Of a stretch of 14,877 nucleotides of DNA, positions 1 to 7,307 are shown in pieces; the stretch's first letter is position 1; the number at the start of each line of letters is the position of its first letter. This DNA comes from an uncultured Candidatus Melainabacteria bacterium (GTDB lineage: Bacteria; Cyanobacteriota; Vampirovibrionia; Gastranaerophilales; Gastranaerophilaceae). The stretch lies in NCBI GenBank assembly GCA_934692665.1, contig CAKUUG010000039.1, positions 1 to 14,877 on the forward strand, in the 5' to 3' direction. A program made the translations under genes and the position numbers. The notes below the pieces were generated by a model. That model saw only the letters and a list, made by a program, of their open reading frames with translations, searched no databases and had not been told where the DNA came from.

Positions 1-1
1 T

Positions 2-76
2 GCGGGAGTAATTCAGTGGTAGAATGCTTCCTTGCCAAGGAAGATGTCGCGAGTTCGAGCCTCGTCTCCCGCTCCA
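2..76 (+). tRNA. tRNA-Gly (anticodon GCC)
   Basis: A full cloverleaf can be folded. The 7-bp acceptor stem pairs 2-8 with 66-72. The anticodon stem pairs 27-31 with 39-43 around loop TTGCCAA, with anticodon GCC at 34-36. The T stem pairs 49-53 with 61-65 around loop TTCGAGC. The discriminator base is T73 and CCA is encoded at 74-76. Anticodon GCC reads GGC and GGU glycine codons. Its promoter lies outside the window. Confidence 0.97.
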
Positions 77-77
77 T

Positions 78-109
78 AAAGAGAGTCAGTAATGACTCTC
101 TTTATTATT
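78..109 (+). terminator. Hairpin terminator after tRNA-Gly
   Basis: A perfect 11-bp inverted repeat (78-88 with 93-103) closes a GTAA tetraloop two bases after the tRNA CCA end. The descending arm ends in TTT followed by ATTATTAT, an imperfect U tract. It best fits Rho-independent termination of the tRNA transcript. It also sits about 25 bp past the stop codon of the large minus-strand gene and could help end that transcript, although the minus-strand U run is only three bases. Confidence 0.65.
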
Positions 110-128
110 ATATAGATTTTTTCTATCA

Positions 129-3100
129 TTATTCATTTTTTGGAACAATGAAAAATTCCATACCCTCTTCTTTAAAGAGTTTTGTTGGATCGAGCCAGCT
201 GTTGCCGATTGAATTGATGTATATTTTTTCTTGAGATAGGCTTCCGATGAAATCTAGTGTAATGTCTTCGTATTCCAAATCAGAAGTCGGAACAAGAGCA
301 TCTTCAAAACAAAAATATACATTTGTATCTGAAGAATTGGTTACTTGTTTAGCTAGATTGTTCATATATTTAAAGAAATTATTTCTTATTTTTGTTTTCG
401 TATCTTGTGAGGTTTTTGTGTCTTTGTAATTTGAATTTAATTCGATATTGTCCATAATGATTGCAGGTTTTTCATCCACATTTGCCATAAATATTCTTGA
501 CATGCCAACAACTTCACCTTCTTCGTCGTACAATTCAACAACATTATAAGAAGTATTTAAAAGGTATGTAGGAGTAGCATCCGCATTTGCACCTGTACCT
601 ATTGCGGTGCAGCAGCTTGTTTTGTTGCCCATAAACAAATCTTCTTGCGGATTTCTATCCCACATTTTGATTGTCATTTTTTGTCCATTGAGTTCAAAAT
701 TTACATCCGGAATATCCGGTTTTAGCCATTGTTCATAATCAAGGTTGTTTTCTATAAAGGCATTTTTGGTTTTTGCATTTGTTTTTCCATAAACATTAGA
801 TTCGTCCTGAATAAAATCTTCAAAATTACCCAAAATAGACTCTCTTACAACAATAGACAAATCGTCACTTGCTATGCTTGTGTTTGATATTAACATAGCT
901 TTTTTTAGCAATGCTTCGCATATTTCTTCATTTGAGTAATTATTTATGTTTTCATAAATTTCTAGTATATTTTCGCTAATTTCTCTTAATTGGGGATTGT
1001 TTTTTGCTTTTAAAATAAAATCCTCGCTATCCATTTGAGATTCGAGTTTGCTTATTTCTTCTTGTAATTCATCTTGATTCATCGTTCTTAGAGAATCTAC
1101 TTTTTGTTGAATATTTTCTTTTGTTGCTTCTTCTTCTGTTAAAGTATTTTTTTTATTTTTTAATGCCAAATACGAATATTCTTCGTTTAGTTTTGTTTTA
1201 TCTTTTGGAATTTTTGATAGTTCTTGTTCTGATATACCAACGGATTTTAATACTTCATCTTGAATTTTTTGTTTTGCGGATTCAAAATCTACTTCGCCTT
1301 TTTCAGACATTTCAATGAGATTGCTTGTATCGATACCTGTTTTTTGGTATATTTCGACAATTTGGCACAATTGTATCTTTTCTTTTGCGGTTAAATCTCT
1401 TGTTGTTTGTTCTTTTAGAGCTTTTAGTTGAGTTTCGTTTAAAGGTTTTTTATTTTTGTTTCTTTTTTCAATATAAGCTGTTTTTTCTTCTTCCGTGTAT
1501 TGTGTTTTGCACCCTTTTATCAGTTTGGATAACAACTCATAGTTTTCATTTGACAAAGAATCCAACTCCACTAAATCATCGGCAAATTTTGAAGTTCTTT
1601 TGTCCATCATTTGGTTCAAAGTGTCTGTATCCAAATACTTTAAGGCTCTTAGTATTTGCCCTATATGCAAAGAGAAAAATTCTTTTATTTGGTCTTGTTG
1701 TTTGTTTAATTCTTTATCTTGCAACGTCGGGTATTTTCCATCTATTTTTGTTGTGTATTTTGTATCAATATTGCTTAAATATTGATTGGGGGTGTTCATT
1801 GCTAATTTAAACGTAGAAGAAGAAAGTTTTTTAATAGAGTTAAGAAAATCCTTTTCATCCAGATTGCTTTCGAGTAAAGATTTTTTTGTCGAAAAATTCA
1901 TCTTAGAATTGTCTAGCATAGATAATAGCTCTTGTTGGTATTTTCCCGTTGTTGCATTTTTGATTTTTTCATCGTAACTGTCAGAATTTAAAAAATCACG
2001 CATAGCATTGGGTGTAGAATTTATTTCTTCCATTAATGCTTTATAGTCTTCAGGGTTTCTTCCTGTTGTTATTGCATCTTTCATCTCGACACCGTTTTCT
2101 AATAAATCAACAGTTCTATTATATATTTCGTTGTCATTATACATAACGATTGCTTTTGCATCGCTTGTGCCGACCCCTCTTTTAGACAGTTCTATCAGGT
2201 GATTTTTTGCATTTCCCGTATATTCTACAAATTCTTTTGCAGTTATCGGCGACAAGCCATTATTTATGTATTCCTTGTATTGTTTTGATTTTTTTTCATC
2301 AAAACCGACGATTTGGTAAGAATCTTTTTCAGAAAGCCCGCTACTAATCAAATCTCTATACATGGAAATCTGTTCATCATTCAGTTTTGATATATTGCGA
2401 GCGGTAAAAGTATCCATTCCTGAAGAAAGAAGTTCTTGATATTTTGCATATCTAAAATCGTCATATTGTGCGATTTCTAATGCTCCAAAACTGTATTCTC
2501 CAATTGAGATTGCTTTTTTGTATCTTTCGTATTTTGATTCGCTTAATTTTGCTGTTGACCAAGCCTCATAACAATCACTACCACTTTTGATTAAGTCGAT
2601 ACAGCGTTGATATTGTTCGTTTGTGCATTTTTGTACAATATTCAAAGATAAAAAATCTTTCATACCGCTATCATACAAAGTTCTAAATTTTTCAAATCCT
2701 TCTTTATCTAATTTTAAAAGTTCTTTTAAGTTAGAAATGTCTTCGCCTTTGTTTAATAATTGAAGAAAATATTCATATTGTTCACGATTTAGCTCACCCA
2801 ATTTTAACAAATCATCACTTATTTCGCCTTCTTCATCAATAATTCCTAGTGCTGTGCTTAATTTTTCTTCTGATAATTTTGCAAATTGGCTTGCATTTTT
2901 TGAATCCATTATGTTGTTTTCAATTAAAAGAACAGCTCTTTTGTATTCTTCTTCGCTTAAGTCATAAAAATATTCAAAATTTTCTTCATCTATGTTCATT
3001 TTTGATAGTTCAAGTTTTCTTTGGCTAATAATATCAGCAGAAGTACTTGAACTATTATTTGCTATATTTCCGCTTGTAACTATATTTTGGTTTAAAGAAA

Positions 3101-3575
3101 TATTTGTAGAATCCGAATCTTCTAGTCCTATTGCTATTTTATTTTGATTTGTTTGGGCTTTGCAATTTGTTTCAATGACGTTTTCATTGCTTACAATAAT
3201 ATCATTTTGCGTAGGGTATTGTATTTTTTCCAGATAGTTTTCTTGTTTTAAAAAAATCTTGTTATCCCACCAGTCGAGCTGATATATTTTCGCACTGGCT
3301 TGATTTGTTTGGTATTTGAATCCATCTTGATTTATGGTTTCGCTTTTTGTATCATAAGTGATTCTTATTGTTCTTGCGTTATCTGTAGAATTGTTTGTAG
3401 AATTTGTGAGTCCTTCTTTTTCGGCTATATACTTTTTGATATCATTGGCATTATAATCTCTTGCAATTACGTTTCCATCTTTGTCCAGATATTCTGTGTA
3501 TTTTAAGTTGGTTTCGTCTGATTGTTTTTTTATGGCTTTATTTGTGTTTTGAGGTGCACAAGATCCAAAAGCCAA
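129..3575 (-). CDS. Large repeat protein, downstream part of a frameshifted gene
   Basis: This 1148-codon frame has no assignable function. Residues 1-205 are polar, with an Asn/Ser/Thr-rich stretch at about 120-185. Residues 206-505 are eleven tandem 27-28 residue units of the pattern L-(S/N/D)-x-x-x-Y-x-x-Y-x-x-L-(7)-G-x(9-11), which should form stacked helical hairpins. Residues about 540-900 are charged and helical. The C-terminal domain (about 955-1148) contains G983-N-K-T-S-C988-C989, two beta-like strands around residues 1011-1030, and D1042-N-I-E. The start is questionable: the first codon of the frame downstream of a stop is TTG at 3575, with no Shine-Dalgarno sequence, and it lies inside the end of the upstream frame. 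The same frame stays open upstream of that TTG and continues the preceding ORF well, so I read this as the 3' part of one gene. The C-terminal motif loosely recalls GNAT-like domains in phage and plasmid proteins, but that is only an impression. Confidence 0.75.
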   Translation of the reverse strand: MAFGSCAPQNTNKAIKKQSDETNLKYTEYLDKDGNVIARDYNANDIKKYIAEKEGLTNSTNNSTDNARTIRITYDTKSETINQDGFKYQTNQASAKIYQLDWWDNKIFLKQENYLEKIQYPTQNDIIVSNENVIETNCKAQTNQNKIAIGLEDSDSTNISLNQNIVTSGNIANNSSSTSADIISQRKLELSKMNIDEENFEYFYDLSEEEYKRAVLLIENNIMDSKNASQFAKLSEEKLSTALGIIDEEGEISDDLLKLGELNREQYEYFLQLLNKGEDISNLKELLKLDKEGFEKFRTLYDSGMKDFLSLNIVQKCTNEQYQRCIDLIKSGSDCYEAWSTAKLSESKYERYKKAISIGEYSFGALEIAQYDDFRYAKYQELLSSGMDTFTARNISKLNDEQISMYRDLISSGLSEKDSYQIVGFDEKKSKQYKEYINNGLSPITAKEFVEYTGNAKNHLIELSKRGVGTSDAKAIVMYNDNEIYNRTVDLLENGVEMKDAITTGRNPEDYKALMEEINSTPNAMRDFLNSDSYDEKIKNATTGKYQQELLSMLDNSKMNFSTKKSLLESNLDEKDFLNSIKKLSSSTFKLAMNTPNQYLSNIDTKYTTKIDGKYPTLQDKELNKQQDQIKEFFSLHIGQILRALKYLDTDTLNQMMDKRTSKFADDLVELDSLSNENYELLSKLIKGCKTQYTEEEKTAYIEKRNKNKKPLNETQLKALKEQTTRDLTAKEKIQLCQIVEIYQKTGIDTSNLIEMSEKGEVDFESAKQKIQDEVLKSVGISEQELSKIPKDKTKLNEEYSYLALKNKKNTLTEEEATKENIQQKVDSLRTMNQDELQEEISKLESQMDSEDFILKAKNNPQLREISENILEIYENINNYSNEEICEALLKKAMLISNTSIASDDLSIVVRESILGNFEDFIQDESNVYGKTNAKTKNAFIENNLDYEQWLKPDIPDVNFELNGQKMTIKMWDRNPQEDLFMGNKTSCCTAIGTGANADATPTYLLNTSYNVVELYDEEGEVVGMSRIFMANVDEKPAIIMDNIELNSNYKDTKTSQDTKTKIRNNFFKYMNNLAKQVTNSSDTNVYFCFEDALVPTSDLEYEDITLDFIGSLSQEKIYINSIGNSWLDPTKLFKEEGMEFFIVPKNE

Positions 3576-3641
3576 TTGTACCGCTTCAAAGCCGACACCT
3601 GCAATAGAATCGCTCCTACTGAAGTGTTTTCTAAAGAAGCG
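3530..3641 (-). other. Overlap of two frames: probable single-base frameshift joining one 1661-codon gene
   Basis: On the minus strand the upstream frame reads GGA GCG ATT CTA TTG CAG. Adding one base (for example CTT ATT GCA) gives G-A-I-L-I-A-G-V-G-F-E-A-V-Q and runs straight into the 1148-codon frame. The joined gene would be 4986 nt, an exact multiple of three, encoding 1661 residues. The possible crossover is bounded by a stop in the downstream frame at 3642-3644 and the upstream frame's stop at 3530-3532. I see no X-XXY-YYZ slippery heptamer in that interval, so a mutation or an assembly or consensus error is more likely than programmed frameshifting. Two separate overlapping genes remain possible. 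Confidence 0.65.
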
Positions 3642-5113
3642 TTAAGCCAATCTTCAAAAGTAATCTCTTCTCCGTTTTCATTAAGCAAGTAGTTTACTCC
3701 CCCACCAACAAAAGTCGAACTTGCACCTGCGACGCTTCCTGTTATTCCGCCTGTTAAAAGCCTTGTTCCTATTTGAGTTTTTGATGAAGAATTTATAGTT
3801 AGATTGTTTAGTTCTTTTCCTAATGTTGAATGTATGCCAAATGCAGTTCCACCTGCAACCAGAGAAGCTGCCGTCGAAACGGCCAAAGTTTTTCCAAATC
3901 CTTCTAGAGATAAATCTGAATTGTTTGAAATAGCATTGTAGTATTTTTTTGCTTTTTCAAGAGCTTCTATATATCCTTCATCGTTTTCTTTTAAAGAACC
4001 ATTTGTGATGAGTTCGTATGCGGTTTTGTCTTCTTGTGTCAGATTGATATCATCCAGTCTTGTTGTTATGCCTTCTGTTAAATAATTACCTGTTGCGCTG
4101 CCTACACCCAATTCCAGTGATATTGCTTCGCTGCTTAAAATACTGCTTGCTGTTTGGTTTGTGATTTTGCTTGAGATAGCTGCATTTATTCCTTTTGCTG
4201 TACCTAGAGTTGCAGTTTGAATAGCGGAATTTACAATGCCTGCTGCCAAATCTTGTGCAAACTCAATTCCGCTGTAGCCATCTTTTTCGCTTAAGCCATC
4301 AATTGCTTGAGGAAGCATATATGCTACTGTGCCTGCTCCAATACATGTCATTCCTGCAGCAAGCCAAGACAAGCCTCCTGTGAAAATTCCGCTTGCGACC
4401 AGTCCTGTAATTGTAATTGCGGAACTTATAGCTGAAACTGTATCTACAACCTGTTTTTGACCTTTTTGATATTTTGATAATTTATTTAAAAATTCAGATT
4501 TAGAGAAATCTGCATTTCCATCAGCTAAAGAATTCAGTTCTTCTTCGTTTAATTCATTTCCGGTTATTTCTTTGTATACTTCATCTAAAGACACTTCTCC
4601 ATTTTTTGCTTTTTCGATTTGTTCTTTGTAATCATTGATTTCTTTTTCCAGTTTATTTGAAGTCGCACCTATCCCAAAAAAGTTTTTAAATCCATCCCAC
4701 AGTCCTGCGATTATGCCGTTATTTTCTTTTGCTGATTTAAAATTGTTTTCTTGAGAAGAAACAATATTTTCTAAAACAGAAATCAGTGCAGCATTTGTGT
4801 TTTCATTTAGTTGAGATGAAAAAGAAGTATTGTCTAGAATTGTTTCTTTGCTGAAATCTTCTGCATTTAAATTTTCTTCAATATTATCGTTTTGTGCAAT
4901 ATTTGAAATCGTATCAAGAATTTCTGTGTTATCTTTTATTCCATACGTGTCAGAAAGTGCTTGTGCAAAATTAGTTGTATTAAAAGTCCCGTCTTTATTT
5001 AAGGTCTGCAAAAATAGTGAAGACAGTTCTTCTTCACTTGTTTCTACGTTCTTTTCTTGTAATTTTTTTACCAGACTCCCGAAAGAGGCGGGTTTAATAT
5101 TGTTACAAGTCAT
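3530..5113 (-). CDS. Glycine-rich hydrophobic protein, upstream part of the frameshifted gene
   Basis: This 527-codon frame starts at ATG 5113 with only a weak TAGG-type ribosome site (TTTAGGCAAAT-ATG). I do not recognise the family. Residues 1-130 are acidic and polar with no signal peptide, and 150-220 are charged and probably helical. Residues about 222-270, 283-310, 405-425 and 450-475 are Gly/Ala/Ser/Thr-rich hydrophobic segments with GxxxG-like spacing. That composition resembles membrane-inserting regions of secreted toxins, translocators or effectors. From about residue 503 the sequence changes to LQVSALKRYN and so on, up to the stop. The other frame instead gives AGVGFEAVQLAF, which suits the preceding hydrophobic segment. 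I infer that the native protein continues into the 1148-codon frame. The 108-bp gap from the TPR gene contains its own -10 candidate, so it may be transcribed separately. Confidence 0.75.
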   Translation of the reverse strand: MTCNNIKPASFGSLVKKLQEKNVETSEEELSSLFLQTLNKDGTFNTTNFAQALSDTYGIKDNTEILDTISNIAQNDNIEENLNAEDFSKETILDNTSFSSQLNENTNAALISVLENIVSSQENNFKSAKENNGIIAGLWDGFKNFFGIGATSNKLEKEINDYKEQIEKAKNGEVSLDEVYKEITGNELNEEELNSLADGNADFSKSEFLNKLSKYQKGQKQVVDTVSAISSAITITGLVASGIFTGGLSWLAAGMTCIGAGTVAYMLPQAIDGLSEKDGYSGIEFAQDLAAGIVNSAIQTATLGTAKGINAAISSKITNQTASSILSSEAISLELGVGSATGNYLTEGITTRLDDINLTQEDKTAYELITNGSLKENDEGYIEALEKAKKYYNAISNNSDLSLEGFGKTLAVSTAASLVAGGTAFGIHSTLGKELNNLTINSSSKTQIGTRLLTGGITGSVAGASSTFVGGGVNYLLNENGEEITFEDWLNASLENTSVGAILLQVSALKRYNWLLDLVHLKTQIKP

Positions 5114-5119
5114 ATTTGC

Positions 5120-5177
5120 CTAAAGTTAATTTTAATAATACAAAAACAAAATCGGCATAATAGTGGCTTAACTTTAG
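5120..5177. repeat. 10-bp perfect inverted repeat in the leader of the large gene
   Basis: CTAAAGTTAA at 5120-5129 and its exact reverse complement TTAACTTTAG at 5168-5177 are separated by 38 bp. The arm nearest the gene covers the weak ribosome site (TTTAGG) seven bases before the ATG. A further AAAGTTAA copy follows at 5210-5217. The arms could form an RNA hairpin masking the ribosome site, or mark a repressor operator overlapping the probable transcription start. Confidence 0.4.
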
Positions 5178-5178
5178 A

Positions 5179-5184
5179 ATTATA
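5179..5184 (-). promoter_or_regulatory. Perfect -10 box upstream of the large gene
   Basis: TATAAT on the minus strand lies 66 bp before the ATG at 5113. The nearest -35 candidate (TTGTAA) is 20 bp upstream, which is longer than ideal. The implied 5' leader would be about 60 nt and includes one arm of the inverted repeat at 5120-5129 and 5168-5177. Confidence 0.3.
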
Positions 5185-5221
5185 AAGGTTTTTAGCGGCA
5201 TTTGTTACAAAAGTTAATTTA

Positions 5222-5800
5222 TTATTTATTCAATTCGTTGTATTTTTCTAATATTTTTTTCGCTTGTTTTGTTTTGTTTAGTTCTTTATAGCACAATGCC
5301 AAATTATAATATGCGTTTTTGTTCATAGGTTCCAGTTCGAGCGATTTTATTAAATTTTTTTTGGCTGTTTTGTAATTTTTTAGCTTCATTTGGCTATAAG
5401 CGAGATTGTAGTATATAGCAGGATTCGTTTTGTTGTTTTCAAGTGCCAGTTCGTAGTTGTTTTGGGCCAAAATGTAAGAACCTTTTTCTATAAAAATATT
5501 ACCCAAATTGTAATAAGCTTTGTAAAAGTTTGGATTTTTATCAAGTGCTTTATTCAAGTTTTGTATAGCTAAATTTGTATCATTATTCTCAAGTGCCAAA
5601 TTTGACAAAATAAGATAGATTTCTTCATTTTTTTCATCAGGTGGAAGGTTGTCGAGCAATTTTTCGGCCTGAGGAAAATTTTTTGTTGCATATAAAGCAA
5701 GTGCCTGCTGTTTTATATTGTTAGTATCTGATTCTTGTGCAAAAGTTGTACCTGTAATTAAAAACAAAAAAGTTATACACAAAAGCTGAAATAATCTCAA
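5222..5800 (-). CDS. Secreted tetratricopeptide-repeat protein
   Basis: This 192-residue protein has four to five tandem TPR units over most of its length after the leader. Signature residues recur as A-Y-Y-N-L-(G/A) and A-(x)-(x)-x-L-x-K-(A/S)-L-E-x-x-P. TPR superhelices bind partner proteins, and no catalytic motif is present. I chose the TTG start at 5800 because GAGGTGG lies just upstream (5804-5810). It also gives a clean signal peptide, MRLFQLLCITFLFLITGTTFA, with cleavage expected after the final Ala. A longer frame from TTG 5827 has no ribosome site and starts about where transcription should begin. The protein therefore acts outside the cytoplasmic membrane. It is divergent from the wall-ligase gene at 5933, so a cell-envelope role is plausible but inferred. 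Confidence 0.85.
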   Translation of the reverse strand: MRLFQLLCITFLFLITGTTFAQESDTNNIKQQALALYATKNFPQAEKLLDNLPPDEKNEEIYLILSNLALENNDTNLAIQNLNKALDKNPNFYKAYYNLGNIFIEKGSYILAQNNYELALENNKTNPAIYYNLAYSQMKLKNYKTAKKNLIKSLELEPMNKNAYYNLALCYKELNKTKQAKKILEKYNELNK

Positions 5801-5803
5801 AAA

Positions 5804-5810
5804 CCACCTC
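5804..5810 (-). promoter_or_regulatory. Ribosome-binding site fixing the TPR gene's TTG start
   Basis: GAGGTGG on the minus strand matches the anti-Shine-Dalgarno sequence, and its GAGGT core sits 5 nt before TTG 5800. No comparable site precedes the in-frame TTG at 5827. Confidence 0.7.
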
Positions 5811-5832
5811 GTAATTTTAAAATCCAATAAAC

Positions 5833-5861
5833 ATAATACAATAAAATGAAAATATTGTCTT
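5833..5861 (-). promoter_or_regulatory. Promoter of the TPR gene
   Basis: On the minus strand, AAGACA (5861-5856), a 17-bp spacer and TATTAT (5838-5833) resemble a housekeeping sigma promoter. Transcription would start near 5826, giving a leader of about 26 nt before TTG 5800. The region is very AT-rich, so chance matches are possible. Confidence 0.45.
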
Positions 5862-5888
5862 TAAAAAATATTATTTTTATTTTATTAT
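5860..5888 (+). promoter_or_regulatory. Candidate promoter of the LytR-CpsA-Psr gene
   Basis: TTTAAA (5860-5865), a 17-bp spacer and TATTAT (5883-5888) precede ATG 5933 by 44 bp. Its -35 box overlaps the -35 box of the divergent TPR promoter by two bases, so the two promoters would be arranged back to back. AT-richness lowers confidence. Confidence 0.35.
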
Positions 5889-5932
5889 ATGATTAAAACA
5901 TTAAAATCGATAATTATGGTCTTAGAAATATA

Positions 5933-7222
5933 ATGAACAATACTTTGCAGTCGAGAAATTACTCATACAGAACGCCAATACAACAACAATACAGACGTGT
6001 TAAACGCAGACGCCCAAAGAAAAGCAATGGTTTTTTCAAGTACTTTATTTTCTTTGTGCTGCTGTTTAGTGCTATTTTGTATCTTGTTAAATCTGATTTT
6101 TTATCAAATTTTACTGCTTCAGAAGAAACTAAAAAGCACAATACACTTGACTTTAATTTCAATTTTTCACCAAGAAGACAAAATATCTTGTTGATGGGTG
6201 TAGATGCTTCAGAAAATCCTGCTACTCCATTTAGAGGCACACGTTCGGATACGATGTTGCTTGTTAGTATTGCTCCTTATGGAAAAAATATCAACGTAAT
6301 TTCTATTCCTAGAGATTCAAAAGTCTACATAGCAGGCAAAAGCAAAGCCGATAAAATCAACCATGCATTTGCTTATGGCGGTGCAAAACTTACTGTTCGC
6401 ACAGTTGAAGAAGTTTTTGGTGTAAAAATTAACAACTATGTTGCAATATCTAATGCTGGTGTCGTTAAGCTTATCGATACATTAGGTGGTTTGCCTATAT
6501 ATATAGAAAAAAATATGAAATATGATGACTACAGTGCAAAACTTCATATCAATCTAAAACAAGGCGATCATGTTTTATCAGGAAAAGAAACCGAAGGATA
6601 TTTGAGATTCAGACATGATTCTTTTGGTGACATAGGTAGAATAAGAAGACAACAATGGTTCTTTAATGCTTTGATTGCAAGATTAAAAGACCCGACAGTA
6701 ATCATAAAATTGCCTGAATTGTTAAAAATTATGCCTGAATATATCCAGACTGATTTATCCGGATATGAGCTTGCAAAATATGTAGGAGTTGCAAAAAATA
6801 TTGACTCATCTTCTGTTCAAATAGCTACTATTCCCGGTGCTCCGTCAACAAAAGGTATTATTAGTTATTGGATAATAGATCCAATCAAAACCCAAGAACT
6901 TATTGATAAAATGGTATACAGAAACAAATCTGAAGTTCAAAATTCAGAAATTTCTGTTGGAATTTTGTATTCGCCTTCTGTTGAAGCCCAAGCAAATCAA
7001 TTGAAAGAAACTTTAGAAGCACAAGGTTTGCAAGTAAAAACTCAAACAAACTCCTCACTTTTAAAAGATTACATTGCACTTCATAATTTAAAAGTTACAG
7101 GTGATTTTGTTAACGATTTGAAGAAAATTGTTCCGGATATAAAAGACAAACATACAATATATGACCCAATCGGTATCAATAGAACCGGAAAAGATATGAC
7201 AATTGTTTTATCGGGAAACTAA
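5933..7222 (+). CDS. LytR-CpsA-Psr family wall-polymer ligase
   Basis: This 429-residue type II membrane protein has a basic cytoplasmic N-terminus (1-35, rich in Arg/Lys), one membrane helix at about 35-52, an extracytoplasmic LCP catalytic domain (about 82-253) and a C-terminal LytR_C domain (about 338-427). LCP hallmarks are visible: R104-S-D-T, S124-I-P-R-D, K141-I-N-H-A-F, D182-T-L-G-G and G235-R-I-R-R-Q-Q. The conserved Arg and Asp residues bind the polyprenyl pyrophosphate headgroup. Known family members transfer undecaprenyl-pyrophosphate-linked glycopolymers onto peptidoglycan. In this lineage the acceptor and glycan are unknown. The ATG at 5933 has no clear ribosome site, but it precedes the basic segment and membrane helix with normal topology. 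Length is normal for LCP plus LytR_C proteins. Confidence 0.93.
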   Translation: MNNTLQSRNYSYRTPIQQQYRRVKRRRPKKSNGFFKYFIFFVLLFSAILYLVKSDFLSNFTASEETKKHNTLDFNFNFSPRRQNILLMGVDASENPATPFRGTRSDTMLLVSIAPYGKNINVISIPRDSKVYIAGKSKADKINHAFAYGGAKLTVRTVEEVFGVKINNYVAISNAGVVKLIDTLGGLPIYIEKNMKYDDYSAKLHINLKQGDHVLSGKETEGYLRFRHDSFGDIGRIRRQQWFFNALIARLKDPTVIIKLPELLKIMPEYIQTDLSGYELAKYVGVAKNIDSSSVQIATIPGAPSTKGIISYWIIDPIKTQELIDKMVYRNKSEVQNSEISVGILYSPSVEAQANQLKETLEAQGLQVKTQTNSSLLKDYIALHNLKVTGDFVNDLKKIVPDIKDKHTIYDPIGINRTGKDMTIVLSGN

Positions 7223-7269
7223 AATAGTCTATTTATATTACGAAATGTTAAGATAAATTATTCTAAAGG

Positions 7270-7296
7270 TTGATTGCAATATTCCATGACTATAAG
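7270..7296 (+). promoter_or_regulatory. Weak candidate promoter before the small ORF
   Basis: TTGATT (7270-7275) and TATAAG (7291-7296) are separated by 15 bp, shorter than ideal. They sit just before the ATG at 7308. If real, the leader is only a few bases long. Read-through from the LCP gene is an equally good explanation, since no terminator is visible in 7223-7307. Confidence 0.25.
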
Positions 7297-7307
7297 ACAA
7301 TCTAGTT

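Noticed and set aside
1325..1810. A 161-codon plus-strand frame, very Leu/Phe-rich.
   Set aside because: It is antisense to the large gene; the Leu/Phe richness is the reverse of Lys/Glu-rich coding sequence.
4480..4530. Codons about 198-209 of the N-terminal part of the large gene (DGNADFSKSEFL) as an EF-hand or dockerin-type calcium loop.
   Set aside because: The first three ligand positions fit, but the key Gly at position 6 and the acidic residue at position 12 are missing, and there is no convincing second loop.
5929..5934. TATAAT as a -10 box.
   Set aside because: It overlaps the LCP gene's start codon, so it cannot serve that gene; it is probably chance in AT-rich DNA.
7223..7236. 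AAATA-GTC-TATTT just after the LCP stop as a terminator.
   Set aside because: Only a 5-bp all-AT stem with no U tract, too weak to end transcription.
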